The position numbers and the translations under genes were made by a program. Positions 1 through 14,835 of a DNA stretch of 64,000 nt are shown in pieces. Each line of letters begins with the position of its first letter. Position 1 is the first letter of the stretch. Below the pieces are notes generated by a model, which had not been told where the DNA came from, searched no databases, and saw only the letters and a program-made list of their open reading frames with translations. Source of the stretch: Petrosia ficiformis (Eukaryota > Porifera > Demospongiae > Haplosclerida > Petrosiidae); NCBI GenBank assembly GCA_947044365.1, contig OX345637.1:3334501-3398500 (forward strand), written 5' to 3'.

Positions 1-2678
1 TCTCCACTGTCTCAATCGTCTCTACTGTCAAAATTGTGTCCAGTGTCATAGTATTCTCTACTGCCACAGTAGTCACTATAATTACAATAGTCACTACTGT
101 CACCATAGTATCTACTGTCACAGTGGTAAACGCTAACACAGTTATCTCTATAGTCTCTACTATCACAATAGTCTCCACTGTAAAAATAGTCTATACTGTC
201 CTAATTTTCTCTACTGTCACAGTAGTCTCTACTGTCACAAGTGCATATAGTCGACTGTCACAATAGTCTCTAGTGTCACAATTGTCTCCTCTGTTACAAT
301 TGTGTCTACTGTCAGTATAACTGCTGTCACAGTAGTCTCTATAGTCACAAAAGTCTCTACTGTCAAAATATTCTCCACGGTCACAATAGTCTCTAATGTC
401 ACAATAGTCTCTACTGTCACAATAGTCTCTATAGTTACAATAGTCTCTACTGTTTCAGTAGTCTCTACAGTCACAATAGTCTCTAAATTCCCAATTGTCT
501 CTACTGTCGCAGTTTGCTCTACTGTCGCAGTAGTCACTACAATCACAATAGTCTCTACAGTCACAATAGTCTCTACTCTCAAAGTGGTCACTGCTGTCAC
601 AGTAGTCTCTATAGTCACAATAGTCTCTACTGTCACAATAGTCTCTACTGTCACAATTGTCTTTACTGTCACAGTAGTTTCCATAGTCAAAATAGTGTCT
701 ACTGTCACAATTGTATCTACTGTCACAATTGTCTCTACTGTCTCAGTAGTCTGTACTATCACAGTAGAGTTTGTTGTCACAGCAGTCTCTACTCTCACAG
801 TAGTCTCTACTGTCACAAGTGCCAATAGTCTTTACAGTCACAATAGTCTTTTTAGTCAAAACAATCTCCACTGTCACAATAGTCTCTACTGCCAGAGTAG
901 TCTTTACCGTCGCAGTAGTCTCAACTCTCACAGCAGTCTCTAATATCACAGTGGTAACTGCTGTCACAATAGCCTCTAGTGTCACAGTAGAGTCTATTGT
1001 CACAGTAGTCTGTCTACTGTCACAGTAGTCTCTACTGTCAAAGGTGACTGTAGTCTTTACTGTCACAGTAGTGTCTATAGTCACAAGAATCTCTCCTGTC
1101 ACAATAGCCTCCACTGTCACAACAGTCTTCATATTTACAATAGTCTCTACTGTCACAATTGTCTCTACTGTCACAGTAGTTTCAACTGTCACCACTGTCT
1201 CTGCTATCACTGTAGTCTTTACTGTCACAATTGTCTCTACTGTCTCAATAGTCTCCACTGCCACAATAGTTTCTACACTCACAATAGTCTCTACAGTCAC
1301 AATTGTCTCTACAGTCACAGTAGAGTCTATAGTCAGAATAGATTCCACTGTCAAAATAATCTCTACTGTCACAATAGTCTCTACTGCCACAGTGGTAACT
1401 GCTGTCACAGAAGTATCCATAGCCACAGTAGTCTGTACTGTCACAGTAGTCTCTACTGGCAGAGTAGTCTCTACAGTCGCAGTAGTCTCAACTGTCACAG
1501 TGGTAACTGCTGTCACAGTAGTCTCTATAGACACAAAAGTCTCTACTGTCACAATAGACTCTACTGTGACAATAGAGACAACAGTGACATTAGAGACTAC
1601 ATTGACGGTAGAGAATACTGTGACAGTAGAGAGTACTGCGATTGCAGATACTGCGGTGACAGTTGAAACTAATGCGACAATAGAGACCGTTGTGACAGTA
1701 GAGACTATTGCGAGTATAGAGGCTACTGTGACAGTAAAGAATACTGTGACAACAGTTACCACTCTGACAGTAGAGACTATTATTACAGTAGAGACTAATG
1801 TGTCAGTGGAGACTATTGTGACACTAGAGATAATTGTGAAAATAGAGACTATTGTGATTATAGTGACTACTGTGAGAGTTGAGACTAATGTGACAGTAGA
1901 AACTATTGTGACACTAGAGACAATTGTGAAAATAGAGACTATTGAGACAGTAGAGACTATTGTGATTATAGTGACTACTGTGAAAGAAGAGACTAATGTG
2001 ACAGTGGAGACTATTGCGACAGTAGAGACTATTGTGACATCTGAGACTATTGTGACTAGGAGACTACGGTGACATTAGAGACAATTGTGACAGTAGAGCC
2101 AATTGTGACAGTAGAGACTATTGTGACAGTGAAGACTATTGTGACAAGAGAGACTATTGTAAATATAGAGACTCCTGTCCCCATAGAGAACACTGTGAGA
2201 GCAGAGACTGCGTGACAATTGAAACTACTGATATTAGAGACTACTGTGACAGTAGAGACTACTGCGACAGCAATTACCACCCTGACATTAGGGACTACAT
2301 CACAATTGTCTCTACTGTCTCAGTTGTCTCTACTGACAAAATTGTCACCACTGTCACAGTAGTCACTATAATCACAATAGTCTCTACTGTCACAATAGTC
2401 TCTACTGTCACAGTGGTAACTGCTGTCACAGTAGTCTCAATAGTCACAATAGTCTCTATAGTCACAATAGACTACTATTTCAATAGTCTCCAGTCACAAT
2501 AGTCTCTACCCTCACAATAGTGTCTACTGTCACAGTGGTAACTGCTGTCACAGTAGTCTCAACTGTCCCAGTAGAGTCTATTGTCACAGTAGAGTCTATT
2601 GTCACAGTAGACTCTACTGTCATAAGTCTACCGTCACAGCAGTCTCTAACAGTCACAGTACATTCTACTGTCACTGCA

Positions 2679-2692
2679 GTCTCCGTAGAGAC
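2679..2692. repeat. CT-to-GA switch, family 2 (GTCTCCGTAGAGAC)
   Basis: A second kind of CT-to-GA turn has the 14-bp centre GTCTCCGTAGAGAC, in which GTCTC and GAGAC are joined by CGTA with no ordinary unit between them. Copies are at 3641-3654, 10430-10443, 12396-12409, 19356-19369 and 21303-21316. All are preceded by TCATTAGTCTAC or TCATAAGTCTAC and a short tract containing GTCTCTAA. These look like one junction copied several times. Confidence 0.8.
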
Positions 2693-3009
2693 TATTGTGA
2701 CAGTAGAGATTATTGTGACAGCGGAGACTGTTGTGACAGTAGAGACTACTGTGACAGTAGAGACTACTGTGATAGAAGAGACAGCGGTGACAGTTGAAAC
2801 TACTGAAACAGTAGAGACAGTAGAGATTAACAATTATGACTATAATGACTACTGTGACAGAGAGAGTATTGTGACTGGAGAGACTATTGTGAATATAGAG
2901 ACTACTGAGACAGTAGAGACTATAGTCACTTGTGACAGTAGAGAATACTGTCACAGTAGCGACTATTGTGACAATAGACTACTGTGACACTAGAGGCTAT
3001 TGTTACAGT

Positions 3010-3122
3010 ATAGACTACTGCGACAGCAGTTACCACCGTGACAGTGAGGAACACCGTGACATTAGTGAGTACTGCGACATCAGAGACTGCAGTGACAGTA
3101 GAGACTACGGTGACTATTGAGA
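3010..3122. repeat. Conserved sub-block preceding many GA-to-CT switches
   Basis: A run of about 110 bp of diverged units containing CAGTTACCACCGTGACA, GAGGA(A/C)CACCGTGACATTAG, GAGTACTGCGACATCAGAGA and GACTACGGTGACTAT recurs almost unchanged at about 4228-4345, 12990-13100, 21897-22007, 27968-28080, 30835-30945, 38447-38555 and 40365-40470. It usually lies 30-130 bp before the strand-switch motif. Its spelling is much more uniform than the rest of the array, which marks it as part of a larger higher-order unit. Confidence 0.75.
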
Positions 3123-3156
3123 CTACTGTGACAGTAGAGACCACTGCGACAGCAAA

Positions 3157-3185
3157 TACCACCCTGACATTAGAGACTACGTCAC
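3157..3185. repeat. Conserved GA-to-CT strand-switch motif (type example)
   Basis: Almost every place where the array turns from the GA form back to the CT form carries the same 29-bp sequence, which begins TACCACC and ends GACATTAGAGACTACGTCAC. Other copies start at 2275, 4420, 6136, 7872, 10004, 10896, 12061, 13134, 16802, 18930, 19822, 20968, 22041, 28182, 31010, 35070, 38697 and 40542, with one to a few substitutions (for example GACGTTAGAGAC or GGGACTAAATCA). It is out of register with the ordinary unit and is preceded by a diverged unit containing GCGACAGCAAA or GCGACAGCAGT. This suggests one ancestral junction that spread with its flanks. Confidence 0.85.
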
Positions 3186-4985
3186 AATAGTCTCCACTGT
3201 CAAAATATTCTATACTGTCCCAATTGCCTCTACTTACAGTAGTCTCTACTGTCAAATTTGAGTCTATTTTCACAGTAGTCTCTACTCTCACAGTAGTCTC
3301 TACTGTCACGAATGCCTATAGTCTGTGCGATCACAATAATCTCTACTGTCACAATTGTCTCTATAGTCACAATAGTCTCTACTGTTTCAATAATCTCCAT
3401 TCACAATAGTCTCTACTGTCACAATTGTTGTCTACTGTCACAGAATTCTCTGCTGTCACAGTAGTAACTACAATCACAATAGTATTTACAGTCACAATAG
3501 TCTCTACTCTCACAGTGGTAAATGCTGTCACATTAGTCTCTACTGTCACAGTAGAGTCTATTGTCACAGTAGACTCTACTGTCATTAGTCTACTGTCACA
3601 GTAGTCTTTAAAAGTCACAGTATTTTCAACTGTCACTACAGTCTCCGTAGAGACTATTGTGACAGTAGAGAGTATTGTGACAGTGGAGACTATTGCGATT
3701 ATAGAGACTACTGTGACAGTAGAGAATACTGTGACAGTAGACACATTGCTGACTGTACATACAATTGTGAGTGTACAGACTATTTTGACCGTAGAGACTA
3801 CTGTGACAGTAGAGACAATTGTGACAGTATAGACTATTTTGACAGTGGAGACTATTGTGGCAGAAGAGACAATTGTGACAATAGAGACTACTGTGACAGC
3901 AGTTACCAAATACAGCAGAGACTATTGTGACAGTAGAGACTATTGAGACAGTAGAGACTATTGTGACTATAGAGACTACTGTGACAGCAGTTACCAATGT
4001 GACAGTAGACACAACTGTGACAGTAGAGACAATTGTGACAGTAGAGACTATTTTAACAGTAGAGTCTATTGTGACTGTAGAGACTATTGTGGCAGTAGAG
4101 ACTATTGCGACTATAGAGACTATTGAGACTGTACAGACTATAGACACTTGTCACAGTAGAGACTACTGTGAGAGTAGAGACTACTATGAAAATAGACTCT
4201 ACTGTGACAGTAGAGACTATTGTGACAGTAGAGACTACTGCGACAGCAGTTACCACCGTGACATTGAGGACCACCTTGATATTAGTGAGTACTGAGACAT
4301 CAGAGACTGCAGTGACAGTAGAGACTACGGTGACTATAGAGACAATTGTGACAGTAGAGAATATAGTCATTTGTGACATTTGATACTACTGTGACTGTAG
4401 AGACAACTGTGACAGCAAATACCACCCTGACATTAGAGACGACGTCACAATAGTCTCCATTGTCAAAATAGTATATACTGTCACAATTGCCTCTACTCAC
4501 AGTAGTCTCTACTGTCACAGTTGAGTCTATTGTCACAGTAGTCTCTACTCTCTCAATAGTCTCTACAGTCACAATTGTCACTTACTGTCACAAATGTGAC
4601 TACTGTCAGTGTAACTGCTGTCACCAGTAGTCTATAGTCAAAATAGTCTCTACGGTCACAATAGTCTCCAATGTAACAATTGTCTCTACTGTCACAATTG
4701 TCTCTACTCTTTCAGTATTCTCTACAGTCACAGTAGTCACTAATATCACAATAGTATCCACTGTCGAAATAATCTATACTGTCAAAATTGTCTCTACTGT
4801 CACAAAAGTCTCTACTGCCACAGTGGTAACTGCTGTCACAGAAGAATTTATAGCCACGATAGTCTCAAACCGTCATAGTTTCTACAGTCGCAGTAGTCTC
4901 AACTGTCAGAGTAGTCTCTACTGTCACAGAGGTAACTACTGTCACAGTAGTCTCTATAGTCACAATAGTCTCTAATTTCATAATA

Positions 4986-5008
4986 GTCTCTACTGTGACC
5001 GTAGAGAC
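4986..5008. repeat. CT-to-GA switch, family 1 (GTGACCG centre)
   Basis: The turn from CT to GA form reads GTCTCTACTGTGACCGTAGA followed by GAC, and it is almost always preceded by TTTCATAAT. Further copies are at 7055-7077, 8748-8770, 11562-11584, 13826-13848 and, in copy 2 of the duplication, 17678-17700, 20488-20510 and 23094-23116. The downstream units (TTTGACAGTAGAGAATACTG, then a unit with GCGATA and GAAACTAATGCGACA) are also shared, so each is the start of the same long higher-order segment. Confidence 0.8.
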
Positions 5009-8000
5009 AACTGTGACAGTAGAGACTACTTTGACAGTAGAGAATACTGTGACAGTAGAGACTACTGCAATAAGAGATACTGAGGTGACAGTTGAAACTA
5101 ATGCGACAATAGAGACTGTTGTGACAGTAGACACTAAGGTGACAGCAATTACCACCGAGACATTAGAGACTATTGCGACAGCAGAGACTGTAGTGACAGT
5201 AGAGACTATTGTGATTATAGAGAACACTGTCACAGCAGTTACCACTCTGACAGCAGAGATTATTGTGACAGTAGAAAGTATTGTGACAGTGGAGACTATT
5301 GTGACAGTAGATATTATCGTGATTATATTGACTACTGTGACAGTAGAGACTATTGTGACAGTAGAAACTATTGTGACAGTGGCGACTATTGTGACAGTAG
5401 AGACAATTGTGAAAGTGGAGAGTATTGTGAGAGTAGAGACTATTGCGTCTATAGTGACTACTGTGACAGTAGAGACTATTGGGACGGTAGAGACTATCGT
5501 GAAAGTAGAGACTTTTGTGACTATAGAGACTATTGCGACAGTAGAGACTATAGGCACTTGTGACAGTAGAGACTACTGTGACCGCAGAGACTACTGCGAC
5601 AGCAGAGACAGCGTTGACAGTTGAAACTACTGTGACAGTTAGAGACTGTGAGAGTAGACTAATGACAGTAGAGACTACTGTGACAATAGACTCTAGTGTG
5701 AAGCAAGAGGATATTGTGACAGTAGAGACTACTGAAACAACAGTTACCACCGTGACGTTGAAGACTACTGTGATAGTAGAGAATACTGTGACAATTGAGA
5801 CCACTGTGACAGTAGAGACTACTGCATAAGCAGACTGCTGTGATAGTTGAAACTATTATGAGATTAGAGACTACTGCGACAGCAGAGATCACTGTGACAG
5901 TAGAGACTGTTGTGACAGTGAGACTGTTGTGACAGTGGAGACAATTGTGACAGTGGAGACAATTGTGACAGTATAGATTACTTTGACAGTGGAGACTATT
6001 GTGACAGTAGAGACAATAGTGACAATAGAGACTACTGTGACAGCAATTACCAATGACAGCAGAGACTATTGTGACCGTTGATACTATTGTGAGAGTAGAT
6101 ACTATTGTGACAGTGGAGACTCTTGTGACAGCAGATACCACTCTGACGTTAGAGACTACGTCACAATAGTCTCCACTGTCAAAATAGTCTCACAGTCACA
6201 ATAGTCTCTACTGTCACATTTGTCTCTACTGTTACAGTATTCTCTACTTTCACAGTATTCACTACAATCAGAATAATCCCTACAGTCACAATAGTCTCTA
6301 CTGTCACAGCGGTAACGGCTGTCACAGTAGTCTCTATAGTCACAATAGTCTCTACTGCCTCAATAATCTCTACTGTCACAGTAGTTTCTGTAGTCACAAT
6401 AGTCTCTACTGTCAAAATAGTCTCTAATGTCACAATTGTCTTTACTGTCAGAGCAGTTCCTATAATCACAATAGTCTCTACTGTCCAATTGTATCTACTG
6501 TCATAATTGTCTCTACTGTCACAGTAGTCTCTATTGTCACAGCAGAGACTATTGTCACAGTAGTCTCTACTCTATATGCAGTCTCTACTGTCACAAGTCC
6601 CTATAGTCTCTAATGTCACAGAAGTCTCTATAGTCACAATTGTATCTCCTGTGACAATAGTCTCCACTGTCACAATTGGTTCTAAGTCAATATTATCTTT
6701 TCTGTCACAATAGTCTTTATAGTCACAATAGTCTCTACTGTCACAATTGTCTCTACTCTTTCAGTATTCTCTACAGTCACAGTAGTCACTAATATCACAA
6801 TAGTCACTAATATCACAATAGTATCCACTGTCGAAATAATCTATACTGTCAAAATTGTCTCTACTCTCACAAAAGTCTTTACTGCCACAGTGGTAACTGC
6901 TGTCACAGAAGAAATTATAGCCACGATAGTCTTTACCGTCAGAGTAGTCTCTACAGTCGCAGTAGTCTCAACTGTCAGAGTAGTCTCTACTGTCACAGAG
7001 GTAACTGCTTTCACAGTAGTCTCTATAGTCACAATAGTCTCTACTTTCATAATAGTCTCTACTGTGACCGTAGAGACAACAGTGACAGAAGAGACTACTT
7101 TGACAGTAGAGAATACTGTGACAGTAGAGACTACTGCGATAAGAGATACTGCGGTGACAGTTGAAACTAATGCGACAATAGAGACTGTTGTGACAGTAGA
7201 GACTATTACGAATATAGAGACTACTGGGACAGTAGAGAATACTATGAGACCAATTACCACTCTGACAGTAGAGACTATTGTGACAGTGGAGACTATTGTG
7301 ATTATAGAGACTACTGTGACAGTAGAGAATACTGTGACAGTAGACACATTGCTGACAGTAGATACAATTGTGAATGTACAGACTATTGTGACCATAGAGA
7401 CTACTGAGACAGTAGAGACAATTGTGACAGTGGAGACAATTTTGACAGTAGAGACAATTGTGACAGTAGAGACAATTGTGACTGTATAGATTATTTTGAC
7501 AGTGGAGACTATTGTGACAGTAGAGACAATTGTGACAATAGAGACAATTGTGACAATAGAGACTACTGTGACAGCAGTTACCAATGACAGCAGAGACTAT
7601 TGTGACAGTAGAGACTATTGTGACAGTAGAGACTATTGTGACCGTGGAGACTCTTGTGACAGTAGAGACTATTGTGACTATAGAGACTACTGTGACAGCA
7701 GTTACCAATGGGACAGTAGACACAATTGTGACAATAGAGACAATTGTGACAGTACAGACTATAGGAACTTGTCACAGTAGAGACTACTGTGAGAGTAGAG
7801 ACTACTATGAAAATAGACTCTACTGTAACAGTAGAGACTATTGTGACAGTAGAGACTACTGCGACAGCAGATACCACCCTGACGTTAGAGACTACGTCAC
7901 AATAGTCTCCACTGTCAAAATAGTCTCTAATGTCACAATTGTCTTTACTGTCACAGTAGTTTCTATAGTCAAAATAGTCTCTACTGACACAATTGTATCT

Positions 8001-11000
8001 ATTTTCACAATTGTCTCTACTGTCACAATAGTCTCCAATGTCACAATAGTCTCTACAGTCACAACAGTCTCTTCAGTCACAATAGTCTCCACTGTTACAA
8101 TAGTCTCCACAGTCACAATAGTCTCTACTGTCACAATTGTCTCTACTGTCACAGTATTCTCTACTTTCAAAGTAGTCACTACAATCACAATAGTCTCCAC
8201 TGTCGAAATAATCTATACTGTCAAAATTGTCTCTACTGTCAGAAAAGTCTCTACTGCCACAGTGGTAACTGCTGTCACAGTATTCAAAGCCACAGTAGTC
8301 TCTACTGTCAGAGTAGTCTCTACAGTCGCAGTAGTCTCAACTGTCACAGTAGTCTCTATTGTCACGGAATTAACTACTGTCACAGTAGTCTTTATAGTCA
8401 CAATAGTCTCTACTGTCACAATTGTCTGTACTGTCACAATAGTTTCTACTCTCACAATTGTCTATACTGTCACAATTGTCTCTACTGTCGAGAATGTCTC
8501 CACTGTCATAGTATTCACTAGTGTCAGAGTAGTCACTATAATCACAATAGTCTCTACTGTCACAATAGTCTCTAATGTCACAGTGGTTACTGCTGTCACA
8601 GAAGAATTTATAGCCACGGTAGTCTCTACCGTCAGAGTAGTCTCTACAGTCGCAGTAGTCTCAACTGTCAGTGTAGTCTCTACTGTCACAGAGGTAACTG
8701 CTGTCACAGTAGTCTCTATAGTCACAATAGTCTCTACTTTCATAATAGTTTCTACTGTGACCGTAGAGACTACAGTGACAGTAGAGACTACTTTGACAGT
8801 AGAGAATACTGTGACAGTAGAGACTACTGCGATAAGAGATTCATACTGCGGTGACAGTTGAAACTAATGTGACAACAGAGACTGTTGTGACCGTAGAGAC
8901 TATTACGAATATAGAGACTACTGTGACAGTAGAGAATACTGTGAGAGCAATTACCACTCTGACAGTAGAGACTATTGTGACAGTGGAGACTATTGTGACA
9001 GTAGAGACTATTGTGACAGTATAGACAATTGTGAGAGTAAAGACTATTTTGCCTATAGAGACTACTGCGACAGCAGAGACTGCAGTGACGGTTGAAACTA
9101 CTGTGACAGTTAGAGACTATCGTGACAGTAGACTACTGACAGTAGAGACTACTGAGACAATAGACTCTACTGCAACAGTAGAGACTACATTGACAGTAGA
9201 GACTACTTTGATGGTAGAGAATACTGTGAAAGTAGAGACTACTGCAATACCAGATACTGCATTGACAGTTGAAACTAATGTGACAATAGAGACTGTTGTG
9301 ACAGTAGACACTAAGGTGACAGCAGTTACCACAGAGATATTAGAGACAAAAGCGTCAGCAGAGACTGCAGTGACAGTACAGACTATAGTGACTATAGAGT
9401 CTATTGTGACAGTAGAGACTATTGTGACTATCGAGACTACTGTGACTGCAGAGACAGTGGTGACTGTTGAAACTAATGTGACAGTAGAGACTACTGCGAC
9501 ATTAAAGACTATTGTGGCTTTAGATACTTCTGTGACAGCAGTTACCACTGTGGCACTACAGACTTCTGTGACAGTGGAGACAATTGTGACACTAGAGACA
9601 ATTGTGAAAATAGAGACTATTGAGACAGCAGAGACTATTGTGATTATAGTGACTAATGTGACAGTAGAGACTGTGACAGTAGAGCATATTGTGACAGTAG
9701 AGACTATTGTGACAGTGGAGACTATAGTTACTATAGAGACTATTGTGAAAGTGGACACTATTGTGACAGTAGAGAGTATTGTGTGTATAATGACTACTGT
9801 GACAGCAGTTACCACTTTGACAGTAGAGACAACTCTGACAGTTGAGAAGACTACTGCGACAGCAGAGACAGCGATGACATTTGAAACTACTGTGACAGAA
9901 ACTTTTGTGAGAGTAGACTACTGACAGTAGAGACTACTGTGACAATAGGCTCTACAGTGAAACTAGAGGATATTGTGACAGTAGAGACTACTGCGACAGC
10001 AGTTACCACCCTGACATTAGGGACTAAATCAAAATTGTCTCTACTGTCTCAGTTGTCTCTATTGACAAAATTGTCACCACTGTCACAGTATTCACTACAG
10101 TCACGGTAGTCACTACAATCACAATAGTCTCTACTGTCACAATAGTCTCTCCTGTCACAGTGGTAACTGCTGTCACAGTAGTCACTACAATCACAATAGT
10201 TTCTACAGTCACAATAGTCTCTACTGTCACAGTAATCTCTACTGTCACAGTAGTCACTACAATCACAATAGTTTCTACAGTCACAATAGTCTCTACTGTC
10301 ACAGTGGTAACTGCTGTCACAGCAGTCTCTACTGTCACAGGAGAGTCTATTGTCACATTAGACTCTACTGTCATTAGTCTACCGTCACAGCAGTCTCTAA
10401 CAGTCACAGTACATTCTACTGTCACTGCAGTCTCCGTAGAGACTGTTGTGACAGTAGAGAGAATTGTGACAGTGGAGACTATTGTGATGATAGAGACTAC
10501 TGTGACAGTAGAGAATACTGTGACAGTAGACACATTGCTGACAGTAGATACAATTGTGAATGTACAGACTATTGTGACCATAGAGACTACTGAGACAGTA
10601 GAGACTATTGTGTCTATAGAGACTACTGTGACAGCAGTTACCACTGTGGCAGTAGAGACTGTCGTGACTATAGAGACTATTGTGACAGTAGAGACTATAG
10701 GCACTTGTGACAGTAGAGACTACTGTGACAGTAGAGACTACTGTGATAATAAACTCTACTGTCACAGTGGAAACTACAGTGAAAGTAGAGACTACACTGA
10801 CCGCAGAGACTACTGCGACAACAGAGACTGCGATGACAGTGGAAACTACTGATATTAGAGACTACTGTGACAGTAGAGACTACTGCGACAGCAGTTACCA
10901 CCCTGACATTAGGGACTAAATCACAATAGTCTCTACAGTCACAATAGTCTCTTCAGTCACAACAGTCTCCACTGTCACAATAGTCTCCACAGTCACAATA

Positions 11001-14000
11001 GTCTCCACTGTCACAATAGTCTCCACAGTCACAATAGTCTCCACTGTCACAGTAGTCTCCACAGTCACAATAGTCTCTACTGTCACAGTGGTAACCGCTG
11101 TCACAGTAGTCTCTTTAGACACAATAGTCTCTACTGTCACAATAATCTCCAGTCACAATAATCTCTACTGTCCAAATAGTCTCTAATGTCACAATTGTAT
11201 TCACTGTCACAGTAGTTCCTATAATCTCAATAGTCTCTACTGTGACAATTGTTTCTACTATCAATTGTTTCTACTCTCACAGTAGTCTCTACTGTCAAAA
11301 GTGCCTATAGTCTCTAATGTCACATAAGTCTCCACTGTCGAAATAATCTATACTGTCAAAATTGTCTCTACTGTCACAAAAGTCTCTACTGTCACAGAGG
11401 TAACTGCTGTCACAGAAGTATTGATAGCCACAGAAGTTTCTACTGTCAGAGTAGTCTCTACAGTCGCAGTAGTCTCAACTGTCACAGTAGTCTCTACTGT
11501 CACAGAGTTAACTGCTGTCATAGTAGTCTCTATAGTCACAATAGTCTCTACTTTCATAATAGTCTCTACTGTGACCGTAGAGACTACCGTAACAGTAGAG
11601 ACTACTTTGACAGTAGAGAATACTGTGACAGAGCCTACTGCGAAAGAAGATACTGCGGTGACAGTTGAAACTAATGCGACAATAGAAACTGTTGTGACAG
11701 TAGAGACTATTTCGATTATAGAGACTACTGTGACAGTAGAGAATTCTGTGAGAGCTGTTACCACTCTGACAGTAGAGACTATTGTGACTGTCGAGACTAT
11801 TGTGACAGTAGAGAACTTTGTGACAGTATAGCCAATTGTGACTAAAAACTAATTTGCCTATAGAGACTACTGCGACAGCAGAGACTGCAGTGACGGTTTA
11901 AAATACTGTGACAGTTAGAGACTATCGTGACAGTAGACTACTGACAGTAGAGACTACTGTGACAATAGACTCTACTGCAACTGTAGAGACAACAGTGAAA
12001 GGTAGAGACTACTTTGACGGTAGAGAATACTTTGACAGTAGAGACCACTGCGACAGCGAATACCACCATTACAATAGAGACTACGTCACAATAGTCTCCC
12101 ATGTCAAAATAGTTTCTACTGTCAAAATTGTCTATACTGTCAGAATAGTCTCCACTGTCACAATAGTCTTTACTGTCACAATAGTCTCTATAGTCAGAAT
12201 AGTCTCTACTGTTTCAATAATCTCCAGTCACAATAGTCTCTACTGTCACAATTGTTGTCTACTGTCACAGTATTCTCTGCTGTCACAGTAGTCTCTACTA
12301 TCACAGTAGAGTCTATTGTCCCAGTAGACTCTACTGTCATTAGTCTACTGTCACAGTAGTCTCTAAAAGTCACAGTATTTTCAACTGTCACTACAGTCTC
12401 CGTAGAGACTATTGTGACAGTAGAGAGTATTGTGACAGTGGAGACTATTGCGATTATAGAGACTACTGTGACAATAGATTCAACTGTGACAGTAGAGAAT
12501 ACTGTGAATAGAGACAATTGTGAGAGTATAGACTATTTTGACAGTGGAGACTATTTGGACTATAGAGACTATTGTGTCAGTGGAGAGTATTGTGACTATA
12601 GACACTACTGTGACAGTAGAGACTATTGTGATTATATTGACTAATGTGACAGTAGAGACTATTGTGACAGTAGAGACTATTGTGACAGTTGAGATTGTTG
12701 TGACAGTAGAGACTACTGTGACAGTAAAGACTACTCTGATAGTAGAGACAGCAGTGACTGTTGAAACTACTGGGACAGTAGAGAATATTTTGACAGTAGA
12801 GACTAACTATTATGACTATAATGACTACTGTGACAGTAGAGACTATTGTGACTGGAGAGACTATTGTGAATATAGAGACTACTGTGACAGTAGAGACTAT
12901 AGTCACTTGTGACAGTAGAGACTACTGTCACAGTAGAGACTATTGTGACAATAGACTACTGTGACACTAGAGACTATTGTTACAGTGGAGACTACTGCGA
13001 CAGCAGTTACCACCGTGACAGTGAGGACCACCGTGACATTAGTGAGTACTGCGACATCAGAGACTGCAGTGACAGTAGAGACTACGGTGACTATTGAGAG
13101 TACTTTGACAGTAAAGACCACTGCGACAGCAACTACCACCCTGACATTAGAGACTACGTCACAATAGTCTCCACTGTCAAAAATGTCACATTTGCCTCTA
13201 CTCACAGTATTCTCTACTGTCACATTTGAGTCTATTTTCACAGTAATCTGTACTCTCACAATAGTTTCTTCTCTCATGAGTCTCTAATGACACAATTTTG
13301 TCTTTACTGTCACAGTAGTTTCTATAGTCACAATAGTCTCCACTGTCACAATAGTCTCTATAGTCACAATTCTCTCTACTGTCACAATAGTCTCCACAGT
13401 CACAATAGTCTCTACACTCACAATTGTCTCTACTGTCTCAGTATTCTCTACTTTCACAGTATTGACTACAATCAGAATAGTCCCTACAGTCACAATAGTC
13501 TCTACTCTCAATGTAGCCTCTACTGTCTAAAGTGCCTATAGTCTCTACTGTCACAAATGTCTCCAATATCACAATAGTTCTATTGCCACAATAGTCTCTA
13601 TTGCCACACTAGTCTCTGCAGTCACAATAGTCTCTACTGTCACAATTGTCTCTACTGTCGCAGTATTCTCTACAGTCACAGTAGTCATTACAATCACAAT
13701 AGTCTCCACTGTCGAAATAATCTATACTGCCAAAATTCTCTCTACTGTCACAAGTCTCTACTGCCCCCGTGGTAACTGCTGTCACAGTAGTCTCTATAGT
13801 CACAATAGTCACTACTTTCATAATAGTCTCTACTGTGACCGTAGAGACTACAGTGACAGTAGAGACTACTTTGACAGTAGAGAATACTGTGACAGTAGAG
13901 ACTACTGCGATACAAGATACTGCGGTGACAGTTGAAACTAATGCGACAATAGAGACTGTTGTGACAGTAGAGACTATTTCGACTATAGAAACTACTGTGA

Positions 14001-14565
14001 CAGTAGAGAATACTGTGAGAGCAGTTACCACTCTGACAATAGAGACTATTGTGAGAGTGGAGACTATTGTGACAGTAGACACTATTGTGACAGTATAAAC
14101 AGTGACAGTAAAGACTATTTTGCCTATAGAGACTACTGTGACAGCCGAAACTGCAGTGACGGTTGAAACTACTGTGACAGTTAGAGACTATCGTGACAGT
14201 AGACTACTCCCAGTAGATACTACTGAGACTATAGACTCTACTGCAACAGTAGAGACTACATTTAGAGAAGAGACTACTTTGACGGTAGAGAATACTGTGA
14301 CAGTAAAGACTACTGCGATACCAGATACTGCAATGACAGTTGAAACTAATGTGACAATAGAGACTGTTGTGACAGTAGACACTAAGGTGACAGCAGTTAC
14401 CACCGAGACATTAGAGACTACTGCGACAGCAGTCTCTCCTGTAGCAGTAATCTCTAATATCGCAATTGTTTCCACTATCACCACAGTCTGCTGTCGGAGT
14501 AGTCTCTACTATCACAGTGGTCTTAAATGTCAGAGTATTCTCTACTGTCACAGTGGTAACTGCTG

Positions 14566-14835
14566 TCACAGTAGACTCTGTAGTCACAATAGTCTCTACT
14601 GTCACAATAGTCTCTACTCTCACAATAGTCTCTAATGTCCCAATTGTCTTTACTGTCACAGTAGACTCTGTAGTCACGATAGTCTCTACTGTCACAATAG
14701 TCTCTACTCTCACAATAGTCTCTAATGTCACAATTGTCTTTACTGTCACAGTAGTTTCTATAGTCACAATAGTCTCTACTGTCACAATAGTCTCTACTCT
14801 CACAATAGTCTCTAATGTCACAATTGTCTTTACAG
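14566..14835 (+). repeat. Local 90-bp higher-order repeat (5 x 18 bp), three copies
   Basis: A group of five successive units, marked by ACTCTGTAGTCAC or TTTCTATAGTCAC, two TCTCTACTGTCACAATAG-like units, CTCTCACAATAGTCTCTAAT and TTGTCTTTACTGTCAC, repeats at a spacing of exactly 90 bp: TAGTCACAAT at 14581, TAGTCACGAT at 14671 and TAGTCACAAT at 14761. The same triplet appears in copy 2 of the 9-kb duplication, near 23834-24103. Confidence 0.85.
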
